The notes under the pieces: model-generated
Database searches by the model: none
What the model was told of the DNA's origin: nothing
Seen by the model: the letters and a program-made list of their open reading frames with translations, nothing else
Assembly: GCA_023231165.1 (NCBI GenBank)
Contig: JALNVY010000073.1
Location: forward strand, 1 to 10,620
Source of the DNA: Syntrophales bacterium
GTDB lineage: Bacteria > Desulfobacterota > Syntrophia > Syntrophales > UBA8958
DNA length: 10,620 nucleotides
Reading direction: 5' to 3'
Program-made: the position numbers and the translations under genes
Shown here: positions 1 to 7,114 of the stretch, in pieces
How positions within the stretch are numbered: the first letter of the stretch is position 1
Layout: each line of letters opens with the position of its first letter

Positions 1-981
1 CGGGCGCTGGAAGGCCTTGCGGCCGGAGATAAGGCCCATGCCCCCGGCCCGCTTGTTTATGACCGCGGTGCGCACCGCTTCGGCCAGGTCGTTTTCCCCT
101 TCCGAGGCCCCGCCGGAGTTGATCAAGCCCGCCCGGCCCAGATAACAGTTAATGACCTGATAACGGGTCAGGTCGATGGGATGGGCCGTCGCCAGCTCGG
201 AATAGATCCGGGGATCTGTTTTCCCGAATTTGACCGCCGGATAGCCGCCATTGCAATCCGGTTGTTTCTGCTTGACGATATCGGCCTGAATGGTGGCGGC
301 CAGATGGTTGGCCTGCCCGGTAAGGTCTGCCGCGGTATGGTAATCCTTCCCGTCTTTGACGAAGGCGGGATTGCGGAGATAGGCCCAGAGGACCGTCGCC
401 ATCCCCAATTCATGAGCCAGGGCGAAGGCCGAGGAGATCTCCCGAAGCTGCCGGCTGCTCTCCTCGGAACCGAAATAGATCGTCGCCCCGATGGCGGCGG
501 CTCCCATGTCGAAACACTGCTTCACGCCGGCAAAGAGAAATTCATCATACTTGGCGGGATAAACAAGCAAGTCGTTGTGGTTTATCTTCACGATGAAGGG
601 AATCCGGTGGGCGTACTTTCTCGCCACCGTCCCCAGGACGCCGAGGGTCGAGGCGACGGCGCTGCATCCCCCCTCGATGGCGAGTTTTACGATGTTTTCC
701 GGATCGAAGTAGATTGGGTTCGGGGCGAAAGATGCGGCGGCGCTGTGTTCGATCCCCTGATCCACGGGGAGGATGGACAGGTAGCCCGTGCCGGCGAGGC
801 GGCCGTGATCGAAGAGAAGCTGCAAGTTCCGCAGCACGTTGACCGGCCTGTCCGTGGGAACGAAGATCCTCTCGATGAAGTCAGGACCGGGAAGATGCAG
901 GTTTTCCTTAGGAAAAATACACTGGTGGCCGAGCAGTGGTTCAGCGTCTTTACCCAATAAATTAACGATCTTTGCATACAT
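1..981 (-). CDS. fbaB: Class I fructose-bisphosphate aldolase (DhnA/FbaB type), 3' end cut off
   Basis: Catalyses reversible cleavage of fructose 1,6-bisphosphate to dihydroxyacetone phosphate and glyceraldehyde 3-phosphate in glycolysis and gluconeogenesis, through a Schiff-base lysine rather than a metal. I read 327 codons from the ATG at 981 with no stop before the window edge. E. coli FbaB is about 350 residues, so only roughly the last 20 are missing. Family landmarks along the frame are LLGKDAEPLL near residue 8, LAGTGYLSILPVDQGIEHSA at 62-81, GATIYFGSEES at 165-175, ADIVKQK at 233-239 (contains the expected Schiff-base lysine) and the phosphate-binding GGMGLISGRKAF at 313-324. The start is supported by an AGAGGAGA ribosome-binding site at 988-995 and by N-terminal alignment with FbaB. 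It is divergent from dapF. The family is firm; the gluconeogenic or glycolytic direction cannot be read from sequence. Confidence 0.95.
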   Translation of the reverse strand, partial: MYAKIVNLLGKDAEPLLGHQCIFPKENLHLPGPDFIERIFVPTDRPVNVLRNLQLLFDHGRLAGTGYLSILPVDQGIEHSAAASFAPNPIYFDPENIVKLAIEGGCSAVASTLGVLGTVARKYAHRIPFIVKINHNDLLVYPAKYDEFLFAGVKQCFDMGAAAIGATIYFGSEESSRQLREISSAFALAHELGMATVLWAYLRNPAFVKDGKDYHTAADLTGQANHLAATIQADIVKQKQPDCNGGYPAVKFGKTDPRIYSELATAHPIDLTRYQVINCYLGRAGLINSGGASEGENDLAEAVRTAVINKRAGGMGLISGRKAFQRP

Positions 982-1230
982 GTGCTATCTCCTCTTTTCT
1001 CAAAATTTCGGTTAATATTCCTATAGCATACGGACATCCATGTTAGGTAGATCAACAAGGGATGTCAAGCAGGAATATGTGCCACTTGCTTGTTTTTCTG
1101 ATAGTTATCGTTAAAGTGGCGTTGAGATGTAGATAACAAAGGTAGCCAGTGCCAGGGCGTTTTTTTGCTTCACCTTTTTGATAAGATCGTTTAAGAGGAA
1201 AGGTATCAATTCAAGAGGGACGAAAAAGGC
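982..1230. other. Divergent intergenic region fbaB / dapF
   Basis: This 249-bp spacer holds the aldolase promoter and ribosome-binding site on the minus strand. On the plus strand, the dapF ribosome-binding site AAGAGGGA lies at 1213-1220. I found no convincing sigma70 promoter for dapF. A GG-N10-GC spacing around 1155-1170 loosely resembles a sigma54 element, but its -24 half is poor. A short inverted pair GTTATC/GATAAC lies around 1104-1140; its role is unknown. Confidence 0.4.
1040..1068 (-). promoter_or_regulatory. Sigma70-type promoter of the aldolase gene
   Basis: On the minus strand there is a perfect -35 TTGACA (1068-1063), a 17-bp spacer and a -10 TAACAT (1045-1040). This predicts a transcript start near 1033 and a leader of about 50 nt before the ATG at 981. 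I saw no operator-like repeat around it. Confidence 0.7.
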
Positions 1231-2064
1231 ATGATTGAATTCTATAAGATGAGCGGCAGCGGCAATGATTTTATCCTCATTGATAACCGGCAGCGCCAGG
1301 TGGAAGCGGCCATCGACGCCATGTCCGTCGTGGACTTCGTGCAGGCGGTCTGTATGCCCAAGCTCTCCGTCGGTGCCGATGGCCTGATCCTGATCCAGGA
1401 GTCGGCAAAGGCCGATTTCGGCTGGCGTTTTTTCAACGCCGACGGCTCGGAAGTGGAGATGTGCGGCAACGGCGGCCGTTGCGCCGCCCGCTTTGCCTTT
1501 CTAAAGGGCATTTCCAAGGAGAAGTTATCTTTCGAAACAGTTGCCGGGATCATTGACGCCGAAGTGAGGGGAGATACGGTCAAGCTCAGGCTAACGGACC
1601 CCTTCGACCTGCGGACCGACGAGACAATCGCTATCGACGGCAGGGATTATGCCGTCAACAGCATCAACACCGGCGTTCCCCACGTCGTCTTTTATGTGGA
1701 GGATCTGGATGCCTTTGACGTGTTTTACATCGGCAGGAATATCCGCTACCATGATCAATATCAGCCCCGGGGGACCAATGCGAACTTTGTCAAATCCCTG
1801 GACCGTCGTAACATGATGGTGCGTACCTATGAGCGGGGGGTGGAAGACGAGACCCTGGCCTGTGGCACCGGTTCCGTGGCGTCGGTCCTCATTTCCGCAG
1901 CAAAAGGGCTCGTGGACTCCCCCGTCGCTGTCCAGGTAAAGAGCGGAGAGAAATTAAATATTTACTTTGAAAAAACCTCTACGGGCTTTAAAAAAATATA
2001 CCTTGAAGGAAAAGCAAAAGTTGTCTATGAGGGGCGTCTTTGGGATGAAGCCTACACCAAATAA
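1231..2064 (+). CDS. dapF: Diaminopimelate epimerase
   Basis: Interconverts LL- and meso-diaminopimelate without a cofactor. It supplies meso-DAP for peptidoglycan and for lysine through the DAP decarboxylase step. The 277-residue length is normal for the family. Both catalytic cysteines are present: Cys78 in the MCGNGGR motif and Cys211 in the ACGTGS motif. These act as the paired thiol base and acid across the active site between the two pseudo-symmetric halves. The N-terminal KMSGSGNDFILID is also typical. The ATG at 1231 follows AAGAGGGA at 1213-1220. The stop is 13 nt before the dapL start, so the two are almost certainly co-transcribed. No anomaly seen. Confidence 0.97.
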   Translation: MIEFYKMSGSGNDFILIDNRQRQVEAAIDAMSVVDFVQAVCMPKLSVGADGLILIQESAKADFGWRFFNADGSEVEMCGNGGRCAARFAFLKGISKEKLSFETVAGIIDAEVRGDTVKLRLTDPFDLRTDETIAIDGRDYAVNSINTGVPHVVFYVEDLDAFDVFYIGRNIRYHDQYQPRGTNANFVKSLDRRNMMVRTYERGVEDETLACGTGSVASVLISAAKGLVDSPVAVQVKSGEKLNIYFEKTSTGFKKIYLEGKAKVVYEGRLWDEAYTK

Positions 2065-2077
2065 AAGGAGAGAGACT

Positions 2078-3256
2078 GTGCAAATTGCCGACCGTTTGAC
2101 GAAAATTCCCCCCTATCTGTTTATGGAGTTGAGAAAGAAGATCGCCAAGGCCAGGGCCGAAGGCGTCGATGTGATCAGTCTGGCCATCGGCGATCCTGTT
2201 GAAGCGACGCCGAAAACGATAATTGATGAGCTGTGCCGTACAGCTTACGATCCAGCCAATCACCGCTACCCGACGGACGAGGAGAAAGGTATGCTCTCCT
2301 TTCGACAGGAGGTGGCCCGGTGGTACCAGGACCGTTACGGCGTGACCCTGGATCCGGCCAATGAGATCCTGGGGCTTATCGGCTCCAAAGAGGGCTGCCA
2401 TCATTTTATTTTAGCCCGCATCAATCCCGGAGACGTTGTGCTCATGACCGATCCCGGCTACCCGGCTTACCGGTCCAGCATTCTCATGGGGGGAGGGGAA
2501 CCGTACAATGTTCCCATTCTCGCCAAAAACGACTATCTCCCCGTTTTGGGAGACATTCCGACGGACATCGCCAAGAAAGCCCGGGGCATGTTTCTCAATT
2601 ATCCCAACAATCCCACAGGGGCCTGCGCCACAAAGAAATTTCTCAATGACCTGGTCGCCTTTGCGAAACAGTACGATATCGCCGTCTGTTATGACAACCC
2701 CTACAGCGAAATCCTCTTTGCCGGCCAGGAGCGCATCAGCTTCCTCATGGCCCCAGGGGCCAAAGACGTAGGCGTCGAGCTGAATTCCCTCTCCAAACCC
2801 TTCAACATGTGCGGCTGGCGGCTGGGGATGGCCTGCGGCAACGCCGACCTGATTGCCGCCATCAGCAAGGTGAAGGAAAACACCGATTCCGGCATCTTCA
2901 ACCCCATCCAGTTTGCCGGCATCCATGCCTTGAAGCAGGAGGCTTCCTTCATCGATCACATGATCGAGGTGTATGGCAAGCGCCGTGAACTGGTACTGGC
3001 AACCCTCAAGAAGATCGGCATCTTTTTCGCGCCGCCCAAGGGAACCTTCTACCTCTGGGTACCCGTGCCGGAAGGAATGACCTCGCTGGAATTCACGAAC
3101 CGACTGTTTGACAAGACGGCTATCGTCGTGGCGGCGGGGACGGCTTACGGTAAATATGGGGAAGGGTATGTCCGGATTTCCCTCACCGTGCCCGACGACC
3201 GCCTGGCCGAAGCCATGGCCCGGATCGAAAAGGAATTTACTTCGTCGGCAGACTGA
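2078..3256 (+). CDS. dapL: LL-diaminopimelate aminotransferase (PLP, fold type I)
   Basis: Predicted to convert tetrahydrodipicolinate and glutamate directly to LL-diaminopimelate, bypassing the succinylase or acetylase steps; its product is the substrate of the neighbouring DapF. I chose the GTG at 2078 because AAGGAG at 2065-2070 sits 7 nt upstream. This gives 392 residues. An in-frame ATG at 2044 would overlap dapF and lacks such a site. Fold-type I aminotransferase landmarks are LAIGDP at 35-40, GSKEG at 102-106, NYPNNPTGA at 174-182, YDNPYSEI at 205-212, SLSKPFNMCGWRLG at 237-250 with the PLP lysine at Lys240, and RISL at 366-369 with the carboxylate-binding arginine. From sequence alone another class I/II aminotransferase specificity is possible, but adjacency to dapF argues strongly for DapL. 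Confidence 0.88.
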   Translation: MQIADRLTKIPPYLFMELRKKIAKARAEGVDVISLAIGDPVEATPKTIIDELCRTAYDPANHRYPTDEEKGMLSFRQEVARWYQDRYGVTLDPANEILGLIGSKEGCHHFILARINPGDVVLMTDPGYPAYRSSILMGGGEPYNVPILAKNDYLPVLGDIPTDIAKKARGMFLNYPNNPTGACATKKFLNDLVAFAKQYDIAVCYDNPYSEILFAGQERISFLMAPGAKDVGVELNSLSKPFNMCGWRLGMACGNADLIAAISKVKENTDSGIFNPIQFAGIHALKQEASFIDHMIEVYGKRRELVLATLKKIGIFFAPPKGTFYLWVPVPEGMTSLEFTNRLFDKTAIVVAAGTAYGKYGEGYVRISLTVPDDRLAEAMARIEKEFTSSAD

Positions 3257-3287
3257 CAAGTCATCCCTACAGGAAGTTGGATTGTCG

Positions 3288-3326
3288 GCATCATTTCCGT
3301 GATCGACAGGATCACGGAAATGATGC
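3288..3326. repeat. Perfect 17-bp inverted repeat between convergent genes
   Basis: Arms 3288-3304 and 3310-3326 (GCATCATTTCCGTGATC and its reverse complement) are separated by a 5-base loop, GACAG. As RNA this would be a very stable hairpin on either strand. No T-run follows the stem on either strand, so it is not a textbook intrinsic terminator. It lies 31 nt after the dapL stop and 70 nt after the stop of the convergent minus-strand gene. A bidirectional transcript end or 3'-protecting structure is the likeliest role. A second, weaker hairpin (TTTGGCT / AGCCAAA, 3358-3377) lies closer to the minus-strand gene. Confidence 0.6.
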
Positions 3327-3396
3327 TGGATTCTACGGTTAACAGCAAGCGGCGCGGTTTGGCTGCCTGGAGCCAAAGTCGAACTTTAAATCGAGT

Positions 3397-4143
3397 TTAT
3401 TGACTGCAATCAACGACATTAGGACAGCTCTGACAACAAAGGCCACAATTAGTTGGCACTGACCTTCCATCATTCCATACCCAGTCCAATGGCGTTCCCG
3501 TATAATTATTGAGGGTGTCCGAAACAACCAATGTCACATGTTTATTGTTCACAGTAAACAGCGAGGCGACAATCTTATCGGAAACAATGGTCATGATGTT
3601 GTGCATTTTGTGATCCCCTGCCACAGGCATGTTTGTGGACCACCGGCCATTGACAAGCTGTCCCGTCGAGGAGGAGGCTATCTTAAAATATGGGCCCGAC
3701 GAAGGCACCGGCAGATATATCCAGGTGCTGGGATAAATGCCGTTTAGACCTGCCGATTTCTGAAACGCAACATTGAATTGGTATGCACTCCCCCCGACGC
3801 CAGGTTTTATAGCGAGATTACCTTCCCATCTTTGCGCACCACCGGCAACATAGTACTGAAATTTCTTGGAGGTATAAGCCTTGACCACGTCATTTGGAAA
3901 AAAGAGGGCGGGATCAGGAACCCCGACAACTGTAAGATCGGTGCCGGTCGAGTTCATGATGCTGAACGTCCATTTTGTAGGGCCCAGTGTGTAAAGAAAG
4001 ATACCCCCTGCCTCTTTATCAAAACAGGTCCCAGGAGGTGGGACCGAATCATCCGCTATCGCCGTATGATTCCCACCCAAAACGACCATGAACGCGATAA
4101 GAAGATACAAACAAGACATTTTTAAAATACATCTGATTTTCAT
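3397..4143 (-). CDS. Secreted protein of unknown function with Cys-rich C-terminus
   Basis: I do not recognise the family. I chose the ATG at 4143 because AGGGAGGA (4160-4153) lies at good distance and it gives a clean Sec signal: MKIR, a hydrophobic stretch over about residues 12-24, and likely cleavage after AIA at 30. The 248-residue product then has a Pro-rich start and a beta-rich body without further membrane segments. It ends in a cysteine cluster at 233, 236, 237, 240 and 246, which could form disulfides or bind metal. The segment GIFLYTLGPTKWTF at 47-60 resembles IGVYILNLTPYKMTF in the upstream gene product, suggesting a shared domain. It is the last gene of a three-gene minus-strand cluster, 28 nt after its neighbour. 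Export outside the cytoplasm is well supported; function is not. Confidence 0.8.
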   Translation of the reverse strand: MKIRCILKMSCLYLLIAFMVVLGGNHTAIADDSVPPPGTCFDKEAGGIFLYTLGPTKWTFSIMNSTGTDLTVVGVPDPALFFPNDVVKAYTSKKFQYYVAGGAQRWEGNLAIKPGVGGSAYQFNVAFQKSAGLNGIYPSTWIYLPVPSSGPYFKIASSSTGQLVNGRWSTNMPVAGDHKMHNIMTIVSDKIVASLFTVNNKHVTLVVSDTLNNYTGTPLDWVWNDGRSVPTNCGLCCQSCPNVVDCSQ

Positions 4144-4171
4144 AGCTTTTGTTCCTCCCTTCCTATCTTCA

Positions 4172-5422
4172 TCAGATTGTTTTGGCATTTTTCTTCAAGG
4201 CTCCGGCCACTTTTGTCAGTATAGCTTCCTGTTTTTCGAGTTCGGCAGGAGTTATTTTTTGTTTACCATGAAGTGCCAAAGCGGCTTTGAGCAGTGTTTC
4301 CTGTTGACTCCTCTTCAGTGAACGCACCAGAAGCAGGAGGTCGCGTTTCCCCTGTTTTCCCCGTTGATCCAGAATCTTTCGTAACTCCTTGGCCCCCGGA
4401 CTGTTTGCGGCGCGATCGCCATAAGAGGTCTTGCGATACACGGACTCTACCGTAGTTGCCGTGGTATAGTCGGACGACTTCATTACGGTTACCATCATCG
4501 ACGGCACGGTCCCGACGTCCTGGCCGTCCTTCCCCGGTCGTCCCCGCAATATCTGCGTGATGACCACCAGGCTACTCTGAATATAACCGCCTGCATCTCC
4601 CTGGTTGGTTATAACCGCGTCATCTGCCCATGTCCCTTTTCGGTCATCTGCATATGGATCATCAGCCGGGATATATCCGGGCGGGCAATAGGTACCGGGT
4701 AGGCCGTAGCCGTCTGCCGCAATGACATATGAAGATACGTACATCTTGTCCCCACCACAGTTTTGCGAGTTATTCTTGCTAAATTCATTAGCTTCCTTAG
4801 CCAATTCAACGGCGCCCGTAAAAGTGTCAACCCAGGCGAGGGGATCCTCCGGATCTGCAACAAGCTTTACTAAATCAATAGTTTCCTTGACCACGTCGGA
4901 GACAAGCTTGAATAGATATGATTGTAAAGGGCCACCCGGTTTCGGGCGGTTAAAGTTAATGGAAAGTTTGGCATTGCCGGTATAAATTCTACCGTTTTCA
5001 TCTTTTGTCTCCACCCCGTTGACCCACCACACGGCTGAATACGCGTTCACGTAGGCGTAGGCGTCTAAAAACGAGACCGCCATCGGGTACGGTCTAAGAT
5101 CGACCCCGGGTACTGCGGCCGGTATAACTGCCGGTACGCCGATGGGGGCGAAGGGAGCATAAGCCTTCCCGTTCCTGTCCTGTTGTGTCACTTTCTGTAG
5201 CTTTAAAGGTGTGCCGTTCATATTATTGTTTGTAAGGCTTGAATCAAAGGTCATCTTGTAGGGTGTCAGATTCAGTATATAAACACCGATTGTCCTGTCA
5301 TCGCCATCGTAAAGCATCAGGTCTTGTGTAAAACTTGTGGAGGCCTGTACCTTGGGAACCGCCACGCTGACAAGCACTAGTATAAATACTGCAATCCAAT
5401 TAAATAACTTCCTTGATCTCAT
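4172..5422 (-). CDS. Secreted protein of unknown function, 416 residues
   Basis: No family recognised. The ATG at 5422 is preceded by AAGGAG about 8 nt away. The product starts MRSRK, then a hydrophobic stretch from about 8 to 22 and a likely signal-peptidase site after VQA at 27. An upstream in-frame ATG at 5449 lacks a ribosome-binding site. The mature protein has an N-terminal region of alternating polar and aromatic residues (YILNLTPYKMTF at 48-59, VSFLDAYAYVNAYSAVWWVNG at about 116-136), suggesting a beta-sandwich. Next come a helical acidic stretch at about 170-215, two cysteines (222 and 246) flanking a Gly/Pro-rich loop, and a Lys-rich helical tail at 340-416. The first half resembles the downstream gene product. 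It lies 141 nt after the secretin stop, presumably in the same transcript. A secretin substrate or partner is a guess from context. Confidence 0.8.
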   Translation of the reverse strand: MRSRKLFNWIAVFILVLVSVAVPKVQASTSFTQDLMLYDGDDRTIGVYILNLTPYKMTFDSSLTNNNMNGTPLKLQKVTQQDRNGKAYAPFAPIGVPAVIPAAVPGVDLRPYPMAVSFLDAYAYVNAYSAVWWVNGVETKDENGRIYTGNAKLSINFNRPKPGGPLQSYLFKLVSDVVKETIDLVKLVADPEDPLAWVDTFTGAVELAKEANEFSKNNSQNCGGDKMYVSSYVIAADGYGLPGTYCPPGYIPADDPYADDRKGTWADDAVITNQGDAGGYIQSSLVVITQILRGRPGKDGQDVGTVPSMMVTVMKSSDYTTATTVESVYRKTSYGDRAANSPGAKELRKILDQRGKQGKRDLLLLVRSLKRSQQETLLKAALALHGKQKITPAELEKQEAILTKVAGALKKNAKTI

Positions 5423-5563
5423 AAGTGTTGCTCCTTTCCATGTTTTCATCCAGTGCCAATGGCTATCATTGACTAAAGAAAGAAGGAAATCAAAATACCT
5501 AACTCAATATGATTTTTTTTGCATATCGCTAAAAGGTTGCCGGTTTCAAACCACCTCCGTTTA
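5423..5563 (-). other. Untranslated gap inside the secretin cluster
   Basis: These 141 nt separate the secretin stop from the next start. On the minus strand they contain a short palindrome GGTTTGAAACC (5542-5552), a run of eight A (5513-5520) and the AAGGAG ribosome-binding site of the downstream gene near its 3' end. I see no credible gene and no clear promoter or terminator. It is AT-rich: positions 5401-5460 contain 22 G or C in 60. Confidence 0.4.
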
Positions 5564-6868
5564 CTATGGCTTCGAAGAAAACGAATCTGCCGGAATCTGC
5601 TGCGGCTGGGATTGCAAATCAGCTGCCGGAACTGTCAGACTATCTTTGCCGCGACTTATCCCCCCTTTCCCATCTGCTGTTTTCCCCTTTGCGGGTATAT
5701 CCTGCCGCTGGAACCAGGGTATTGTGAATTTGTCGGGATACTCGTCGGAGGGGATAACTTTCACTGCCAGCGAAAGCACGGCATAATTCCGGTTCTTCTC
5801 CGTCGTCTCCTGGGAAAAAAAGTATCTAAGCAGAGGTATCCGCATGAGGAAAGGAACGCCGGAACGAGACTGGATATAACTGTCGGTTACGAACGTGCCG
5901 ACAAGATATGTTTTCCCGTCAGCGGGGAAAACACGTGTAGTCTGGAATTTTTTGTCGCTGTATTGAGGCGCCGTGACGCTGCCCATCCGCGACTCACCCG
6001 ATACGATGCTCACTTTTACTCCGACATCGAGACGCACCGTTGTTAATTCCGGTTTATCCTTGTCGAATTTGATTACAGTCGGCGTGACGGCGATACTCGT
6101 CTCAAGGTCCTGGTACTGGGTCTGCACATTGCTGTTAACGTCAACGCTAAAGATCGGCATATGCTGTATATCCGATATCTGAGCCTTTACACCGTTAGGT
6201 GTGAATACTTCGCTCGCTACCAGGATTTTCCCTTTTCCCAACGACTCGTCTAACTGAAAAACATTTTTGGTAACTCCGTCATTGACCTTAACGCTGATAG
6301 ATCCTTGCTTGTTCGTATTTGTATTTGTGAGAAAATCTCTCGTTACATCGAATGAGGCACCGTAAGATATACTGGAGGGGATCAAGTTAAGTCCGAGGTT
6401 CAGGGCATCCGAATCTGTGATCTCATGTAGCGTTGCCGAAATGATGACCATGTGTTTCGTGCCGGTCTGGAGAAACATTTCCTTCATCACGGCGCTCATC
6501 TGCTGAACCTTGGGTGGTTCACCGAGAATCACAACCCGAGGCAGAAGACCAACCGGTGTGTAAATTTCAGCGGCTATATCGTGAAACCGACCTTGCATCT
6601 TCTGCAGCAGGTCTTTTGCTGCTTCAAGGTTGTCGGGATCAATTGGGATTACCGATACACGACCATCCCGACTGAGTTTTGAAGTCATCAAATCGGAAGG
6701 TGTCTGGCCAATAGCCGGAGCGTCGGAAGGTGCTTGGCTAACGGCCGGAGAATCGGAAGGCGCCTGGCCAATGGGCGGAGAAAAGGAAGGTGTCTGGCCA
6801 ACGGCCGGAGAAAAGTTGAGAAACAACAGAAGGATGGGAAAAATAATTATGTGCCGATAAATAGTCAT
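5564..6868 (-). CDS. Secretin-family outer-membrane channel protein (type II/III secretion or pilus type)
   Basis: Secretins are oligomeric outer-membrane gates for type II and III secretion, pili and filamentous phage. The ATG at 6868 gives 434 residues beginning with a Sec signal (MTIYRH, hydrophobic 7-18) and no lipobox cysteine. Residues 19-58 are four Pro/Ser/Gln-rich 10-residue repeats. Residues about 70-135 resemble one N1-like ring domain (RVVILGEPPKVQQMSAVMKE). Then HMVIISATLHEITDSDALNLG matches the beta strand opening the secretin core. The C-terminal core spans about 215-373 and carries the hallmark GVPFLMRIPLLRYFF at 337-351. At 434 residues it is much shorter than GspD or PilQ and closer to CpaC/RcpA. 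The ribosome-binding site is weak, and a GTG at 6934 would be an alternative, less likely start. No ATPase, inner-membrane platform or pilin gene is present in the window. Confidence 0.88.
   Translation of the reverse strand: MTIYRHIIIFPILLLFLNFSPAVGQTPSFSPPIGQAPSDSPAVSQAPSDAPAIGQTPSDLMTSKLSRDGRVSVIPIDPDNLEAAKDLLQKMQGRFHDIAAEIYTPVGLLPRVVILGEPPKVQQMSAVMKEMFLQTGTKHMVIISATLHEITDSDALNLGLNLIPSSISYGASFDVTRDFLTNTNTNKQGSISVKVNDGVTKNVFQLDESLGKGKILVASEVFTPNGVKAQISDIQHMPIFSVDVNSNVQTQYQDLETSIAVTPTVIKFDKDKPELTTVRLDVGVKVSIVSGESRMGSVTAPQYSDKKFQTTRVFPADGKTYLVGTFVTDSYIQSRSGVPFLMRIPLLRYFFSQETTEKNRNYAVLSLAVKVIPSDEYPDKFTIPWFQRQDIPAKGKTADGKGGISRGKDSLTVPAADLQSQPQQIPADSFSSKP
6695..6814 (-). repeat. Four tandem 30-bp repeats in the secretin gene
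   Basis: Units start at 6695, 6725, 6755 and 6785, each beginning GGAAGG on the plus strand with scattered substitutions. They keep frame and encode ten-residue units of the form [F/D]xPxxxQxPS, residues 19-58 of the secretin-like protein, directly after its signal peptide. They probably form an extended periplasmic linker. Copy number is likely to vary between strains. Confidence 0.9.
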
Positions 6869-6953
6869 CAAATTATTATTCCAGAATGATAAAGAAACTT
6901 TGCCACACTGAATAGCAACGGTAAGCGGCACCACTTAATAAATTCTTGATTTC

Positions 6954-6980
6954 AATATATAAAAAATGTTTTGTTGTCAA
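6954..6980 (-). promoter_or_regulatory. Possible promoter of the secretin cluster
   Basis: On the minus strand there is a perfect -35 TTGACA (6980-6975), a short 15-bp spacer and TATATT (6959-6954). The spacer is shorter than the preferred 17 bp and the region is AT-rich, so the call is tentative. It would give a leader of roughly 80 nt ahead of the ATG at 6868. Confidence 0.4.
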
Positions 6981-7114
6981 AGTTTTTTTATCCAAGTAAT
7001 GAGTCATCAAATCAATGATTACGCCTTGAACACCTGCATTTTCTTCAAGAGCGACTTTTTACTTTGGGACTTTTACTAACACCTCAAATAAAGAGATTAT
7101 TGACAAATGCGTAT

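Noticed and set aside
181..960. Long plus-strand open frame of 259 codons opposite the aldolase
   Set aside because: The minus-strand frame encodes a clear class I aldolase over the same DNA. The plus-strand product shows no family motifs, so it is a shadow of the real gene.
1150..1172. Sigma54-like GG-N10-GC pattern upstream of dapF
   Set aside because: The -12 side is acceptable, but the -24 side does not resemble TGGCAC, and no activator site is visible.
2411..3376. Minus-strand open frame of 321 codons opposite dapL
   Set aside because: It lies antisense to a motif-complete aminotransferase and has no recognisable domain or ribosome-binding site. High G+C third positions explain the open frame.
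5423..5563. Riboswitch (cyclic di-GMP type) in the gap between the secretin gene and the next gene
   Set aside because: Only a short GGTTTGAAACC palindrome is present. The conserved core and paired helices of known cyclic di-GMP riboswitches are missing.
6876..7007. 43-codon minus-strand frame just upstream of the secretin gene
   Set aside because: It has no ribosome-binding site and no recognisable motif, and the candidate secretin promoter lies inside it.
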